NCBI RefSeq assembly: GCF_025567045.1
Contig: NZ_JAOQJK010000001.1
Location: 492,070-556,069, forward strand
Origin: Barnesiella propionica
Lineage (GTDB): Bacteria > Bacteroidota > Bacteroidia > Bacteroidales > Barnesiellaceae
DNA length: 64,000 bases
Reading direction: 5' to 3'
Below, piece after piece: positions 8,578 through 17,098 of the stretch. Position 1 is the first letter of the stretch. Every line of letters starts with the position of its first letter. The translations under genes and the position numbers were made by a program. A model generated the notes under the pieces. It did not search any database. It was not told the origin of the DNA and saw only the letters and a program-made list of their open reading frames with translations.

Positions 8578-11500
8578 TTACTTTTTTAACTGGTTCAATT
8601 CTGCGTTTTCAATTTCTGCTTTAAACTCCGCAACATCATACCATGCCATAGCTCGATGCCAACATTTATATTCGTTTGGCTTAATTATGTAAAACGAGTT
8701 CTGCTCAAATCCTTTTATGTCTTTTTGGATAAACAAATTCTTAGTTTTATCTGTAGTATTTGTGATTTGTGATATACTCAAATTACCTATTTTTTCAAGG
8801 ACTTCTATTTCGTTTAGCTTGTCTTTGGGATAAATGATTTTATTTGTCACTTCTTTTGACGAAAAGATAAAATTCATTGCAATGAAATGTCGCAGAGGAT
8901 AAATCTCAACTTGAATATTCTCATCCAAGTATATTTTCTGAAATTCTTGAATATATACCTCTGCATATTTCTCAAGAACTGCTTTTTGATATCTATAATC
9001 AGATTTATTGTTAAATGTAAAGTTTGTAATCAAGTGTTGTTTACTATCTTGAAACTGGTATCTTGATATTTTTAAAACATAGTCAATAAGATCCTTTTCA
9101 TATTCATTTATTTGATATATACTATTTATAGTATCATTTATTGTATCTAAAACTTCACAATTAATCTTGGGATCTAATTGCATAAACTCTGTATCTTCTG
9201 TTTTGAATTGTTTAATGAGCTTTTCTATGCAACTTGAAAGAAATATTGATTCCTTTTCGTTAGAATCAACTATAGGGAATAATAAAAACTCTTCTTTCCA
9301 TCTAATTTGAGGTCTTGTAGAAGTTCCCCATGAACCAGAGATCATATAGATATAGTATTGATACAAATCCGTAATAAGATATGTATATAACTTTTTAATT
9401 GTGTCTTGAGAATATGAGCTACTAATAGCAAAAACCCCTTTTCTAAATACATATTCATTGTCTACCAATGAGATAACTATCTCTGATTCATTTTTAGTTT
9501 GTTCTTTTATTAGAATCTGCTTTCCTTCATATAAGCCTTTAATTCTTCCACTTTTAATATAAATATCGTCATTCTCTATTTTGTTAGATGGATTTTTGGA
9601 ATATGAAAAAAATCTTTTTACATCTGAATTTTCAATAATTGGTTTATTTAGAAGAGGTGCAAAAGGTTTATATTTGTCTTTTGTGCCTTTGAGTATACCT
9701 GCACCTCCAAAAATGATTTTATTATCTATGTAGTCGATTATTTTTTTCTTGTTATTTTGTATCTTTTTAAGTAAATTAAAATCTAAAATATTACCATATA
9801 AAGCCACCTTAAACATCCAATCATATTCAAGAAAATATCGTTGACAGATGCTTTTTTGATCATATTTCTCAATGAGTATCATTTTGAAATACTTCAAAAA
9901 GTAGTTAATTTTAACGGATTGGTGGATTATGACATTCTTCAAATAATCATCATTTTGCGATAATTGATAGTATACAATACTAGCTGGACTGTCTTTTTCT
10001 TCGAAGATTAGACGTCTTACAGGTGATAGATCAAAGAACTTGCTGATATTATATGTAGTGAGAAACTCTTTTTTAAATTGCCTCGTAGTTTTAGAAACAT
10101 TGTAAAAAATAGTGCTCGTAACGATTAGTGCTACCTTTGTGTCGAGATCCATGAAATCTTTTGTTCGCAATAAAAAAGATTGTGCTATCTCAAATCGTCC
10201 TACGATTTTTTTATTTGATTTTAGCCATTCGACATGAAAACTATCTTTATTACTTTTCCAAGGTGGGTTTCCTAGTATATAATGAGGTCTTATTTGATTA
10301 ATAACTTGATTAAACACATGAGTTGTATCAAAAAAATTTGCATGAAACAAGTTTTCATTTAACAAATTAGGAAATTTATATATATTGATATCCTTAGGCT
10401 CTTGATAATCTAGCAAAGCAATATATATAGAGAAACATGTAACTTTTAAAGCTTCTTTGTTAATATCAATACCGAATAGATTATTCTTAGCTATATTCCT
10501 AATTCGTTCACTAAATTTCTTTTTATCATAGTTACCATATAGTTCTATTTCTTTTTCAATCATTCTTCTTAAAGATTGAACTAAAAAAATACCAGAACCA
10601 ACCGCAACTTCAAATATTTTACATTCAGATGTGTTTTTTTGATATATATATATATCAATAGTATCATTAAGTATATATTCCACTAAAAATGAAGGTGTAT
10701 ATACTGCGGACTGTAGATCTCTTGTTTCAGGGTCAATCAGTGATTCATAAATTCCAGAAATGACTTCTACTGGGATTATGGAGAAATCAAATATTTCAAA
10801 GTAGAAATCACTTCCATAAAACAAAGATCCTTTTTCTGGTATCTCTCCTTTAAATATGCCTGATAATGCTAATGCTTGTTCGTGTGTTAATTTAATATCA
10901 ACGTCTTTGAACAAAACACCATTAAATCTATCATTCAATTTAATAAATAATTCGCATAACTTATTTTGCTCTTGGATTAAATTACTAAAACTGTATCTTC
11001 TTGAATATATATCATTTCCTTCTATATATTCAGGATCAATATTTATATTTCTATCAATAAGATATCTAATAAAAATCAACCTAAGAATGAGGGAATTTGG
11101 AATACTACCTTCTGGATCATTTTCTTTATCAATTAATGCATTTCTTACATCTTTTATATTCTGAAAAAGGCGTTCATTAACACGTTTTTTTGTTCCTTTC
11201 CGTCTGTAATGATCAATATATTCTTTTTGAAACCACGTCCAAATTTCAGTACTTTGAATATTCCAAAATGAAAATTTATTAACAATTTCTTCGTTTGTTA
11301 GATTCAATTCTTCTAAACGTCCCTTATCTTTTATATAGTTGAGCGCATTATATACTTTTATTTCTTGATTTTTAATAACAAAGGCTATAGGTGAGTAATC
11401 AAAAGACCAGACCTTCTTATGAATGTCTTCTTCTCTTTTTATATCAACGTTATCAGATAGGTCAAAAAATAATATTAATGGTTGATTATTATAGATGAAT

Positions 11501-11640
11501 ATTGCATCAGGGTTGATTAAATCTAACTTATTCTGTAGATCAAAATGTATGGTAGAAGAATACGTCCCTTTTTCATTTTTGAAGGAAACGGCTTCTCCGA
11601 TACTTAACCGAGACAGAAATTGATTTAACGATTTTCCCAT
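8578..11640 (-). CDS. Type IIG-like N6-adenine methylase/specificity protein
   Basis: 1020 residues. About residue 340 begins the methylase core: motif I as EVAVGSGIFLV (usually DPACGSG), NLFGIDINKEA for the acidic loop and ILGNPPW for catalytic motif IV (NPPY/W). The segment from about residue 640 (IFGGAGILKGTKDK ... GSWGTSTRPQIRW) resembles the target-recognition region of Eco57I/BREX PglX-type proteins. The N-terminal 100 residues look like a nuclease fold (PDAIFIYNNQPLILFFD), but the usual ExK lysine is absent. The partner gene downstream has an intact ExK. AT-rich relative to both flanks, so probably acquired. Putative -7 box TATTTTTG on the minus strand at 11660-11667. Confidence 0.8.
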   Translation of the reverse strand: MGKSLNQFLSRLSIGEAVSFKNEKGTYSSTIHFDLQNKLDLINPDAIFIYNNQPLILFFDLSDNVDIKREEDIHKKVWSFDYSPIAFVIKNQEIKVYNALNYIKDKGRLEELNLTNEEIVNKFSFWNIQSTEIWTWFQKEYIDHYRRKGTKKRVNERLFQNIKDVRNALIDKENDPEGSIPNSLILRLIFIRYLIDRNINIDPEYIEGNDIYSRRYSFSNLIQEQNKLCELFIKLNDRFNGVLFKDVDIKLTHEQALALSGIFKGEIPEKGSLFYGSDFYFEIFDFSIIPVEVISGIYESLIDPETRDLQSAVYTPSFLVEYILNDTIDIYIYQKNTSECKIFEVAVGSGIFLVQSLRRMIEKEIELYGNYDKKKFSERIRNIAKNNLFGIDINKEALKVTCFSIYIALLDYQEPKDINIYKFPNLLNENLFHANFFDTTHVFNQVINQIRPHYILGNPPWKSNKDSFHVEWLKSNKKIVGRFEIAQSFLLRTKDFMDLDTKVALIVTSTIFYNVSKTTRQFKKEFLTTYNISKFFDLSPVRRLIFEEKDSPASIVYYQLSQNDDYLKNVIIHQSVKINYFLKYFKMILIEKYDQKSICQRYFLEYDWMFKVALYGNILDFNLLKKIQNNKKKIIDYIDNKIIFGGAGILKGTKDKYKPFAPLLNKPIIENSDVKRFFSYSKNPSNKIENDDIYIKSGRIKGLYEGKQILIKEQTKNESEIVISLVDNEYVFRKGVFAISSSYSQDTIKKLYTYLITDLYQYYIYMISGSWGTSTRPQIRWKEEFLLFPIVDSNEKESIFLSSCIEKLIKQFKTEDTEFMQLDPKINCEVLDTINDTINSIYQINEYEKDLIDYVLKISRYQFQDSKQHLITNFTFNNKSDYRYQKAVLEKYAEVYIQEFQKIYLDENIQVEIYPLRHFIAMNFIFSSKEVTNKIIYPKDKLNEIEVLEKIGNLSISQITNTTDKTKNLFIQKDIKGFEQNSFYIIKPNEYKCWHRAMAWYDVAEFKAEIENAELNQLKK

Positions 11641-11810
11641 GCCATTTTATTTTCTTCTGCAAAAATAGAAAAAATATTGGTTCTTTGATGGATAGACTAT
11701 AATATCTTAAAGATTTTAACATGTTAGATTGTATAGTAGCATTTGCCCAAATGTAAAGTATGTAAATTTACTTATGTGTTGATTTATAGCTCATTGCAAC
11801 TTTTTGCGTT

Positions 11811-12598
11811 TTACTTTTCTGATTTGGGGTTTTGTTCTTTGTGGTTGGCTAAGTAACTTGCTTTTGATAGTATAGGAGAAATTGATAGTATACGTTCATT
11901 TTTTTTACCGAAAGATGAATAAGCGGAAAATATTTTTTTGTTGTTTGGCGGTAGTATAACAATTATGTCTAAAATTCTATTTCTATTTTTCCTCTTATTA
12001 GATTGGATATTTTTCTTTTGTACTTTAAGCTGCTCAATTATAGACCTATTTTTCATTGTATTTTGATAATCAAATGATTCAGTTTGTTGTCGACTATATT
12101 TGAATATTCTATCAAATCCTTGTTCTACCTGTTGAAATAGGTTCACACGATCAAAGCCACCTTTTATTATTCCATTCTTGGTGTTCTTATGATTGGTAAG
12201 TGGTGACAACTTCTTTTTATTTGCTTGATCTTTTCGGCTTACGATCAAATGACAGTGCATATTCAGTTTGTTATCTGAACGACTACGGTCAAAATGAATT
12301 TAAACATAGAACTTTATATCCGAAGCAAATAGCTCTTTATTAAAGTTCTTAGCATATTTAGGAATAAATACCTCTCGAATATAGCGTTTTATGGCGATGG
12401 CTTATTCTTGTTTTGGGTTACCCTTTGCTCTAATTTCTTTTCCGATGGGCTGATATGAATAGCATAAAACTTTGTATCAGTTTTCAGGAGTTGCCCTGTA
12501 TTGCTATCTATATCTTTTATGACTTTTGATTTATAGATGTTATCATTTACCAAGTTGAAAAAGACTTCGGTGTAAATATTCTGCTTTATCCAACTCAA
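11811..12598 (-). pseudogene. Decayed relaxase of the DUF5712/MobB type
   Basis: Three pieces of one relaxase-like reading remain on the minus strand. 12598-12389 gives 69 residues (WIKQNIYTEVFFN ... FYAIHISPSEKK). A frameshift follows, then IREVFIPKYAKNFNK ... SDIKFY. That is broken by an in-frame TAA near 12299. The same frame resumes with IHFDRSRSDNKLNMHCHLIV and runs to 11811. NMHCHLIVSRKDQ contains the HxH metal motif of a HUH relaxase, and the following KKLSPLTNHKNT is typical of Bacteroidales mobilisation proteins. It marks the island as the remnant of a mobilisable element. Not functional as read. Confidence 0.7.
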
Positions 12599-12761
12599 AT
12601 CTTCATATTCCGAATAACAGGCTGACTACATACTTATATGTTTTGTAGGGTGGCGGGTTATAATCTATGTGTATGGCTGTATTTTATTTATTAAGCTCGC
12701 TATCCGGTTTTCGGGTTCTTATTATGCTTATTATCCGTTACACTGCAGGCGGACGGTTATA

Positions 12762-12848
12762 AAAAGTCCCATAATTCAGTTCTGTAAAATATGACCGGAA
12801 GCGTATTTTTGTTACCTGTTAGAAAAAATAAACCCTGATAATAAAGCA
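12762..12848 (+). repeat. 87-bp direct repeat, left copy
   Basis: Matches 15690-15776 at 86 of 87 positions; the single difference is ATATGACC against ATATGGCC. The copy ends inside the loop of what is, in the right copy, the tRNA-Lys terminator; here the right arm of that hairpin is missing or degenerate. Confidence 0.9.
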
Positions 12849-13238
12849 GAATCTTGATAATGCTTGTTTTTTGCTCTGTGTACACTACCTATAGGTAGCT
12901 ACTATGGTTTTTTTACATCGTTAAAATCTATGTAAATTTAACTTCTATATATTGTATTAATTAACTTGCTGATTTTATGTATGTTTTAGCAAATTTATAA
13001 CATGTAGAAATTTAAGAACGATAAAAGTGTGGATTTAATATCGGAATAATTAAAAAATATTTTAAATAATATTATAAGATTATTTGTATTATATTTGTAA
13101 GTATAATACCTTAATAGATATTTAATATAAAATATGCAAAGAGGCTCTCTTGCGATCTTTGTCATCGAATTGTTTTAACGAATTTGAAAACTACTTTATT
13201 TAGTATTGTGAAATTAAAACAATAAAAAGGAACTAATA
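12849..13238. other. AT-rich leader region of the metalloprotease gene
   Basis: No gene. TATATTTG at 13090-13097 is a -7 match without a clear -33 box and would give a leader of about 135 bases. A short palindrome (TACCTATAGGTA) lies near 12888. Nothing else is recognised. Confidence 0.4.
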
Positions 13239-15623
13239 ATGAAAAGAAAATTTTTATTGGCAATCGTGTTGTTGTTCTGTATGCAGGTATATGGACAGGT
13301 AAGATGTGGCTCAGAATTGAATCTGACAGAACTTCAGCAAATAGATACAGCCCGTTATCAAAGAATTATGTCTTTAGAGAAACGAATACAAAAATCTGTT
13401 AGTGAGTCGGTTATGTCTCGTAGTAGTGAGCAGTCTCCGATTATTATTCCGGTTGTAGTACATATTGTTTATAATAATAGTGTTCAAAACATTAGTGATG
13501 AGCAAGTTTATTCGCAAATTCAGGTACTTAATGAAGATTACAGCCGTTTGAATTCAGACAAGGCAAATACGCCGAAAGCATTTGAGGGTATTGCCGGAAA
13601 TGCGAATATTACTTTTAAGCTGGCAGAGGTAGACCCGTATGGACAATCGACTACCGGTATTACGCGAACTGTCACAGCAGTCAATAAATTTTATCAGGAC
13701 GATGATGGAGTGAAGTTTTATGCCCAGGGTGGTCATAATGCCTGGAATACCAGGAGGTTCTTAAATATATGGGTTTGTAATATATGGACAAGATATAATG
13801 GAGCCGATGAAGAATTATTGGGTTATGCCCAGTTCCCAAGTGATTTTTATACTTCTCCGAATACAGATGGGGTGGTGATAAATTATAAAGCTTTTGGCCG
13901 GGATGGGAGTGCAGTCGCTCCATATAATAAAGGACGTACGGCAACCCACGAAATTGGTCATTGGCTCAATTTGCGACATATTTGGGGCGATGACGGATAT
14001 GTCGGATGCCATTGCGATGGAAGTGACGAAGTTGATGATACCCCTAACCAATCTGTTGCGACAGGGGGGTGTCCTTCGTTTCCTTTGACTGATTGTTGTA
14101 CAATGTCAAGTCCTGGAATCATGTTTATGAACTATATGGATTATTCTGACGATGCTTGCCTGAATATGTTCACGAAGGGTCAGGTAGAACGCATGCGTGC
14201 TGTATTTAATATAGAGAGATATGAAATGTCGACTCATTCACATTGTTTTAATGGTAAACAAGATGGTAACGAGACAGGTATAGATTGTGGAGGAGATTGT
14301 CCTCCATGCAAAATAATTGTAATAGATCCTCCGGAAACTTGTAACGACGGCATTCAAAATCAAGATGAAACGGATATAGATTGTGGAGGTGTTTGTCCTC
14401 CGTGTGGTATTGGCGGGAATCTTGATCATATATCTGCTATAGGAGATTGTGAGTGCGGGGATGTAGGTGTTTTGCCTGTTAATAATACTAATTCTTTTTT
14501 TTCGGGAGAGAACATATTCGATGCGGACGATATAAAACTTTCTCACGGTATGTATAAAAATGTTACGGGGAAAAGTTTTTATACTCCTTTTTACCGTTGC
14601 CGTAATATTGTTTATTATACGAATAGGCGCTCTTCGTTAGACGGAGGTATTTTTTTCGAAGAAAATAATATGAGGTTTTCTCCTGATAAAATGTATAAGT
14701 TATCTTTTAACTATTGGATGTATACGGGTTATTTTATTCCTAATGACAGGAGGGGACCGGTTCATTTGAGATTGGCAAATGGGCTGAAAAATACAGCCGT
14801 TAAGAAAGAATATCATTACAATGCTGAGCCATCATACAGATATGACGGATACACTTGGGAGTCTCCTGTATCGACTATGCCTCAAATAGACGATACATTT
14901 TATATAGGTTATATTAAAGATTTGGAAAGTCCTAAAGGTTGTTCTTATTATAATGATGATAAAGATTACAGATATGCTGAAGTAAGTATTATCTTTAAAC
15001 CTGACAATTATTATAGCCAATTGTGGATAACGACGGAAAATAATTATCCTGTTATCAATAGTTTTAAAATTCAGGAAATGTGTATGGAAAATTTTGTGTA
15101 TAATAGGAATACTCAAAATATAAATAATCCTACAAGAGCCGCGGATATGATAATGTTCCAGGATATGGATTATAGGCCGACTGATGCTGTAGAATTTATT
15201 GCGGGAAATACAATTATTATTAGAAATAGTGTCAGTATTATTCCTCAGGATCAGGGTTCGGTATATATGCGAATTGATAAAAGCGTATGTCCAAACAATA
15301 CTCTTCGATCAGCAGTTATAGTTGAAGATAGTCAGGTGGAAACTTTGCCAACATTTTTGATAAATGAGGCTGAAACCGTATATTACGATAAAGTAAGGTT
15401 GTATCCTAATCCGACATCAGGTATTGTAAATATTATAACTTCGGACGGTGTTTCGCAAGTAAAAACAATAAGTATATATGATGTTACAGGTAAACTGTTG
15501 AAAAATTACATGAATTTTACGGAGAATAGATTGGATTTGTTTGGTTTTAATGACGGTATGTATTTTTTGAAAATTAGAACATCATTAGGACTAACAACAC
15601 ATAAAATAATTATTGAAAAATAG
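13239..15623 (+). CDS. Secreted pappalysin-like (M43) metalloprotease with T9SS sorting domain
   Basis: 794 residues. Signal peptide (FLLAIVLLFCMQVYGQ), then a M43 peptidase domain: the extended zinc motif HEIGHWLNLRH near residue 238 and the Met-turn region MNYMDYSDDACLNMF. After the catalytic domain come two cysteine repeats (DGNETGIDCGGDCPPC and a second DETDIDCGGVCPPC copy), a beta-rich segment of about 280 residues, and a C-terminal type A T9SS sorting domain (LYPNPTSGIVNI ... GMYFLKI ... KIIIEK). It should be exported across the outer membrane and cleave extracellular protein. AT-rich relative to the chromosome and flanked by an 87-bp repeat, so likely acquired. Confidence 0.9.
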   Translation: MKRKFLLAIVLLFCMQVYGQVRCGSELNLTELQQIDTARYQRIMSLEKRIQKSVSESVMSRSSEQSPIIIPVVVHIVYNNSVQNISDEQVYSQIQVLNEDYSRLNSDKANTPKAFEGIAGNANITFKLAEVDPYGQSTTGITRTVTAVNKFYQDDDGVKFYAQGGHNAWNTRRFLNIWVCNIWTRYNGADEELLGYAQFPSDFYTSPNTDGVVINYKAFGRDGSAVAPYNKGRTATHEIGHWLNLRHIWGDDGYVGCHCDGSDEVDDTPNQSVATGGCPSFPLTDCCTMSSPGIMFMNYMDYSDDACLNMFTKGQVERMRAVFNIERYEMSTHSHCFNGKQDGNETGIDCGGDCPPCKIIVIDPPETCNDGIQNQDETDIDCGGVCPPCGIGGNLDHISAIGDCECGDVGVLPVNNTNSFFSGENIFDADDIKLSHGMYKNVTGKSFYTPFYRCRNIVYYTNRRSSLDGGIFFEENNMRFSPDKMYKLSFNYWMYTGYFIPNDRRGPVHLRLANGLKNTAVKKEYHYNAEPSYRYDGYTWESPVSTMPQIDDTFYIGYIKDLESPKGCSYYNDDKDYRYAEVSIIFKPDNYYSQLWITTENNYPVINSFKIQEMCMENFVYNRNTQNINNPTRAADMIMFQDMDYRPTDAVEFIAGNTIIIRNSVSIIPQDQGSVYMRIDKSVCPNNTLRSAVIVEDSQVETLPTFLINEAETVYYDKVRLYPNPTSGIVNIITSDGVSQVKTISIYDVTGKLLKNYMNFTENRLDLFGFNDGMYFLKIRTSLGLTTHKIIIEK

Positions 15624-15689
15624 CTTCGTATGGAATTCTTTAAGGTAGTAATTAGGAATTAAATTTATGGGACTAAAAATCGTAGAAAT

Positions 15690-15776
15690 AAAAGTCCCAT
15701 AATTCAGTTCTGTAAAATATGGCCGGAAGCGTATTTTTGTTACCTGTTAGAAAAAATAAACCCTGATAATAAAGCA
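15690..15776 (+). repeat. 87-bp direct repeat, right copy
   Basis: Pairs with 12762-12848. It includes the poly-A tract and left arm of the tRNA-Lys terminator and ends in its loop. Confidence 0.9.
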
Positions 15777-15788
15777 TTATCAGGGTTT
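15751..15788 (-). terminator. Terminator of tRNA-Lys
   Basis: A 13-bp perfect stem (15758-15770 with 15776-15788, loop AAAGC) is followed on the minus strand by ATTTTTT. It lies 26 bases beyond the tRNA 3' end. Confidence 0.85.
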
Positions 15789-15813
15789 TGTTAATTTCTT
15801 TTCTTGTTTTCTG

Positions 15814-15886
15814 TGATCCGCCTGGGGCTCGAACCCAGGACCCCAACATTAAAAGTGTTGTGCTCTACCAGCTGAGCTAGCGAATC
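15814..15886 (-). tRNA. tRNA-Lys (anticodon TTT)
   Basis: 73 bases. Acceptor GATTCGC pairs with GCGGATC, the D arm has AGCTCAGCTGGTAGAGC, the anticodon loop is CTTTTAA, and the T loop is GGTTCGAGCC. Discriminator A; CCA is not encoded. Confidence 0.97.
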
Positions 15887-15921
15887 ATCCTGTATTGCTT
15901 TTGTTTTACCGAAAAGCGTTG

Positions 15922-15953
15922 CAAAGATAGGTGTTATGGCTGGTTCCTGCAAG
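15922..15953 (-). promoter_or_regulatory. Promoter of tRNA-Lys
   Basis: On the minus strand CTTG (15953-15950), 20 bases, then TATCTTTG (15929-15922). Start predicted near 15915, about 30 bases before the tRNA. Confidence 0.7.
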
Positions 15954-16009
15954 TTTTTGAGTAATTTTTTCGTAATATAATTCAATCTCGAAGGAGATTT
16001 GCTGGGCAT

Positions 16010-16702
16010 TTACCGTAGAAACTGTTCTATAACAGGGATCAACAGAGAAGTGGCGACACCCATAAGTCCTATTGCCAGTCCGCTTACGGCTCCTTCTATG
16101 GCTCCGAGCTCTATCGCCCGGGCAGTTCCCAGCCCGTGTGCTGCTGCTCCTATTGCCAGCCCGCGCGCCACCTTGCTACGTATGTGGCATTTGTCGAGAA
16201 CGAATGGTCCGATAATGCCGCCAAATAATCCGCACAGGAATACGATGATAGCGGTCAATGCCGGGATGCCGTTGGAATGTTCCGACAGGGTAATGGCAAT
16301 GGGGATGGTTACCGACTTGGGTTGCAGGGAAGAGGTTATACGGTCTTCTACTCCCATGCCCTGGCAGATAAGTATGACGCTTACGATGCCTACGATACCT
16401 CCTACAGTGATAGCGGACAGGACGGAGATTACTTTTCCTTTGATCTGTTCTATCTGGTCGTACAGGGTGTAGCCCAGTGCGACGACGGAAGGGCCCAGCA
16501 GGAAGTTGATGAATTCGCTTCCTTGCCGGAAGGTTTCGTAGTTGATGCCGAGAATTTTCAGAACGAATATGATGATAGCTATACTTACGATAAGCGGGTG
16601 GAGCAGGGCTATGCCTGTTTTGCGATAGAGCTTCGAACCTATAAGGTAGCTGGCCATTACCAGGAATAGCATGAACGGTGCCGATGTAAATACTGTGTCC
16701 AT
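16010..16702 (-). CDS. lrgB: LrgB/CidB-family membrane protein
   Basis: 230 residues, about seven membrane segments. FLLGPSVVALGYTLYDQ, LQPKSVTIPIAI and AHGLGTARAIELGAIEGAVSGLA are characteristic of LrgB, the larger subunit of the holin-like LrgAB/CidAB system, which in other bacteria affects murein hydrolase export or transports short-chain metabolites such as pyruvate or glycolate. It starts 12 bases after lrgA. Its role in Bacteroidales is not established. Confidence 0.93.
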   Translation of the reverse strand: MDTVFTSAPFMLFLVMASYLIGSKLYRKTGIALLHPLIVSIAIIIFVLKILGINYETFRQGSEFINFLLGPSVVALGYTLYDQIEQIKGKVISVLSAITVGGIVGIVSVILICQGMGVEDRITSSLQPKSVTIPIAITLSEHSNGIPALTAIIVFLCGLFGGIIGPFVLDKCHIRSKVARGLAIGAAAHGLGTARAIELGAIEGAVSGLAIGLMGVATSLLIPVIEQFLR

Positions 16703-16714
16703 AATTACTGTTTT

Positions 16715-17092
16715 TTATTTGAATGGTTTACCTATATGCAGATGTCTGCGGGTACGTACTTCTACTTTTTCCTGAACGTATCCTACTACGATCATTACCA
16801 GTATGGTAGTAACTATGGAAACGACTAGCAGCGCAGCCCAGTTCCGGGCGATGATATTGTATTCGGCCATCAGTCCCACGCCGGCGGGTACGAAAAAGAG
16901 GGCCATATTGCGGGTCAGGATATTTGCTGTCGTTTTTACGTCCTCGGGTTTTATGATTCTGGCTGTTAGGGCGAGGAAGAGGAGTATCATCCCGCAGACG
17001 TTTCCGGGAATGATTTTTCCGGTGAAGTGACTTACGATTTCTCCCAGGAAATAGAACAGGAGAATATAAGTAATGCCTTTAAGTAATTTCAT
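16715..17092 (-). CDS. lrgA: LrgA/CidA-family membrane protein
   Basis: 125 residues with four membrane segments, including LGEIVSHFTGKIIPGNVCGMILLFL and FFVPAGVGLMAEY, the signature of the LrgA/CidA small subunit. It starts 6 bases after the recQ stop and precedes lrgB, so recQ-lrgA-lrgB may be one transcript. Confidence 0.92.
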   Translation of the reverse strand: MKLLKGITYILLFYFLGEIVSHFTGKIIPGNVCGMILLFLALTARIIKPEDVKTTANILTRNMALFFVPAGVGLMAEYNIIARNWAALLVVSIVTTILVMIVVGYVQEKVEVRTRRHLHIGKPFK

Positions 17093-17098
17093 TTTGAG

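Larger units (their letters stand above)
12762..15776. mobile_element. Possible single-gene unit between 87-bp direct repeats
   Basis: The two direct repeats at 12762-12848 and 15690-15776 bracket one secreted metalloprotease gene and no recombinase. The right copy belongs to the 3' flank and terminator of tRNA-Lys. The arrangement suggests integration next to the tRNA or a duplication that accompanied insertion, and could excise about 2.9 kb by homologous recombination. That it moves is inference. Confidence 0.4.

Noticed and set aside
15667..15700. ATGGGACT/AGTCCCAT inverted repeat after the M43 protease gene
   Set aside because: Possible weak terminator, but the 18-base loop and lack of a T run make it no better than chance.
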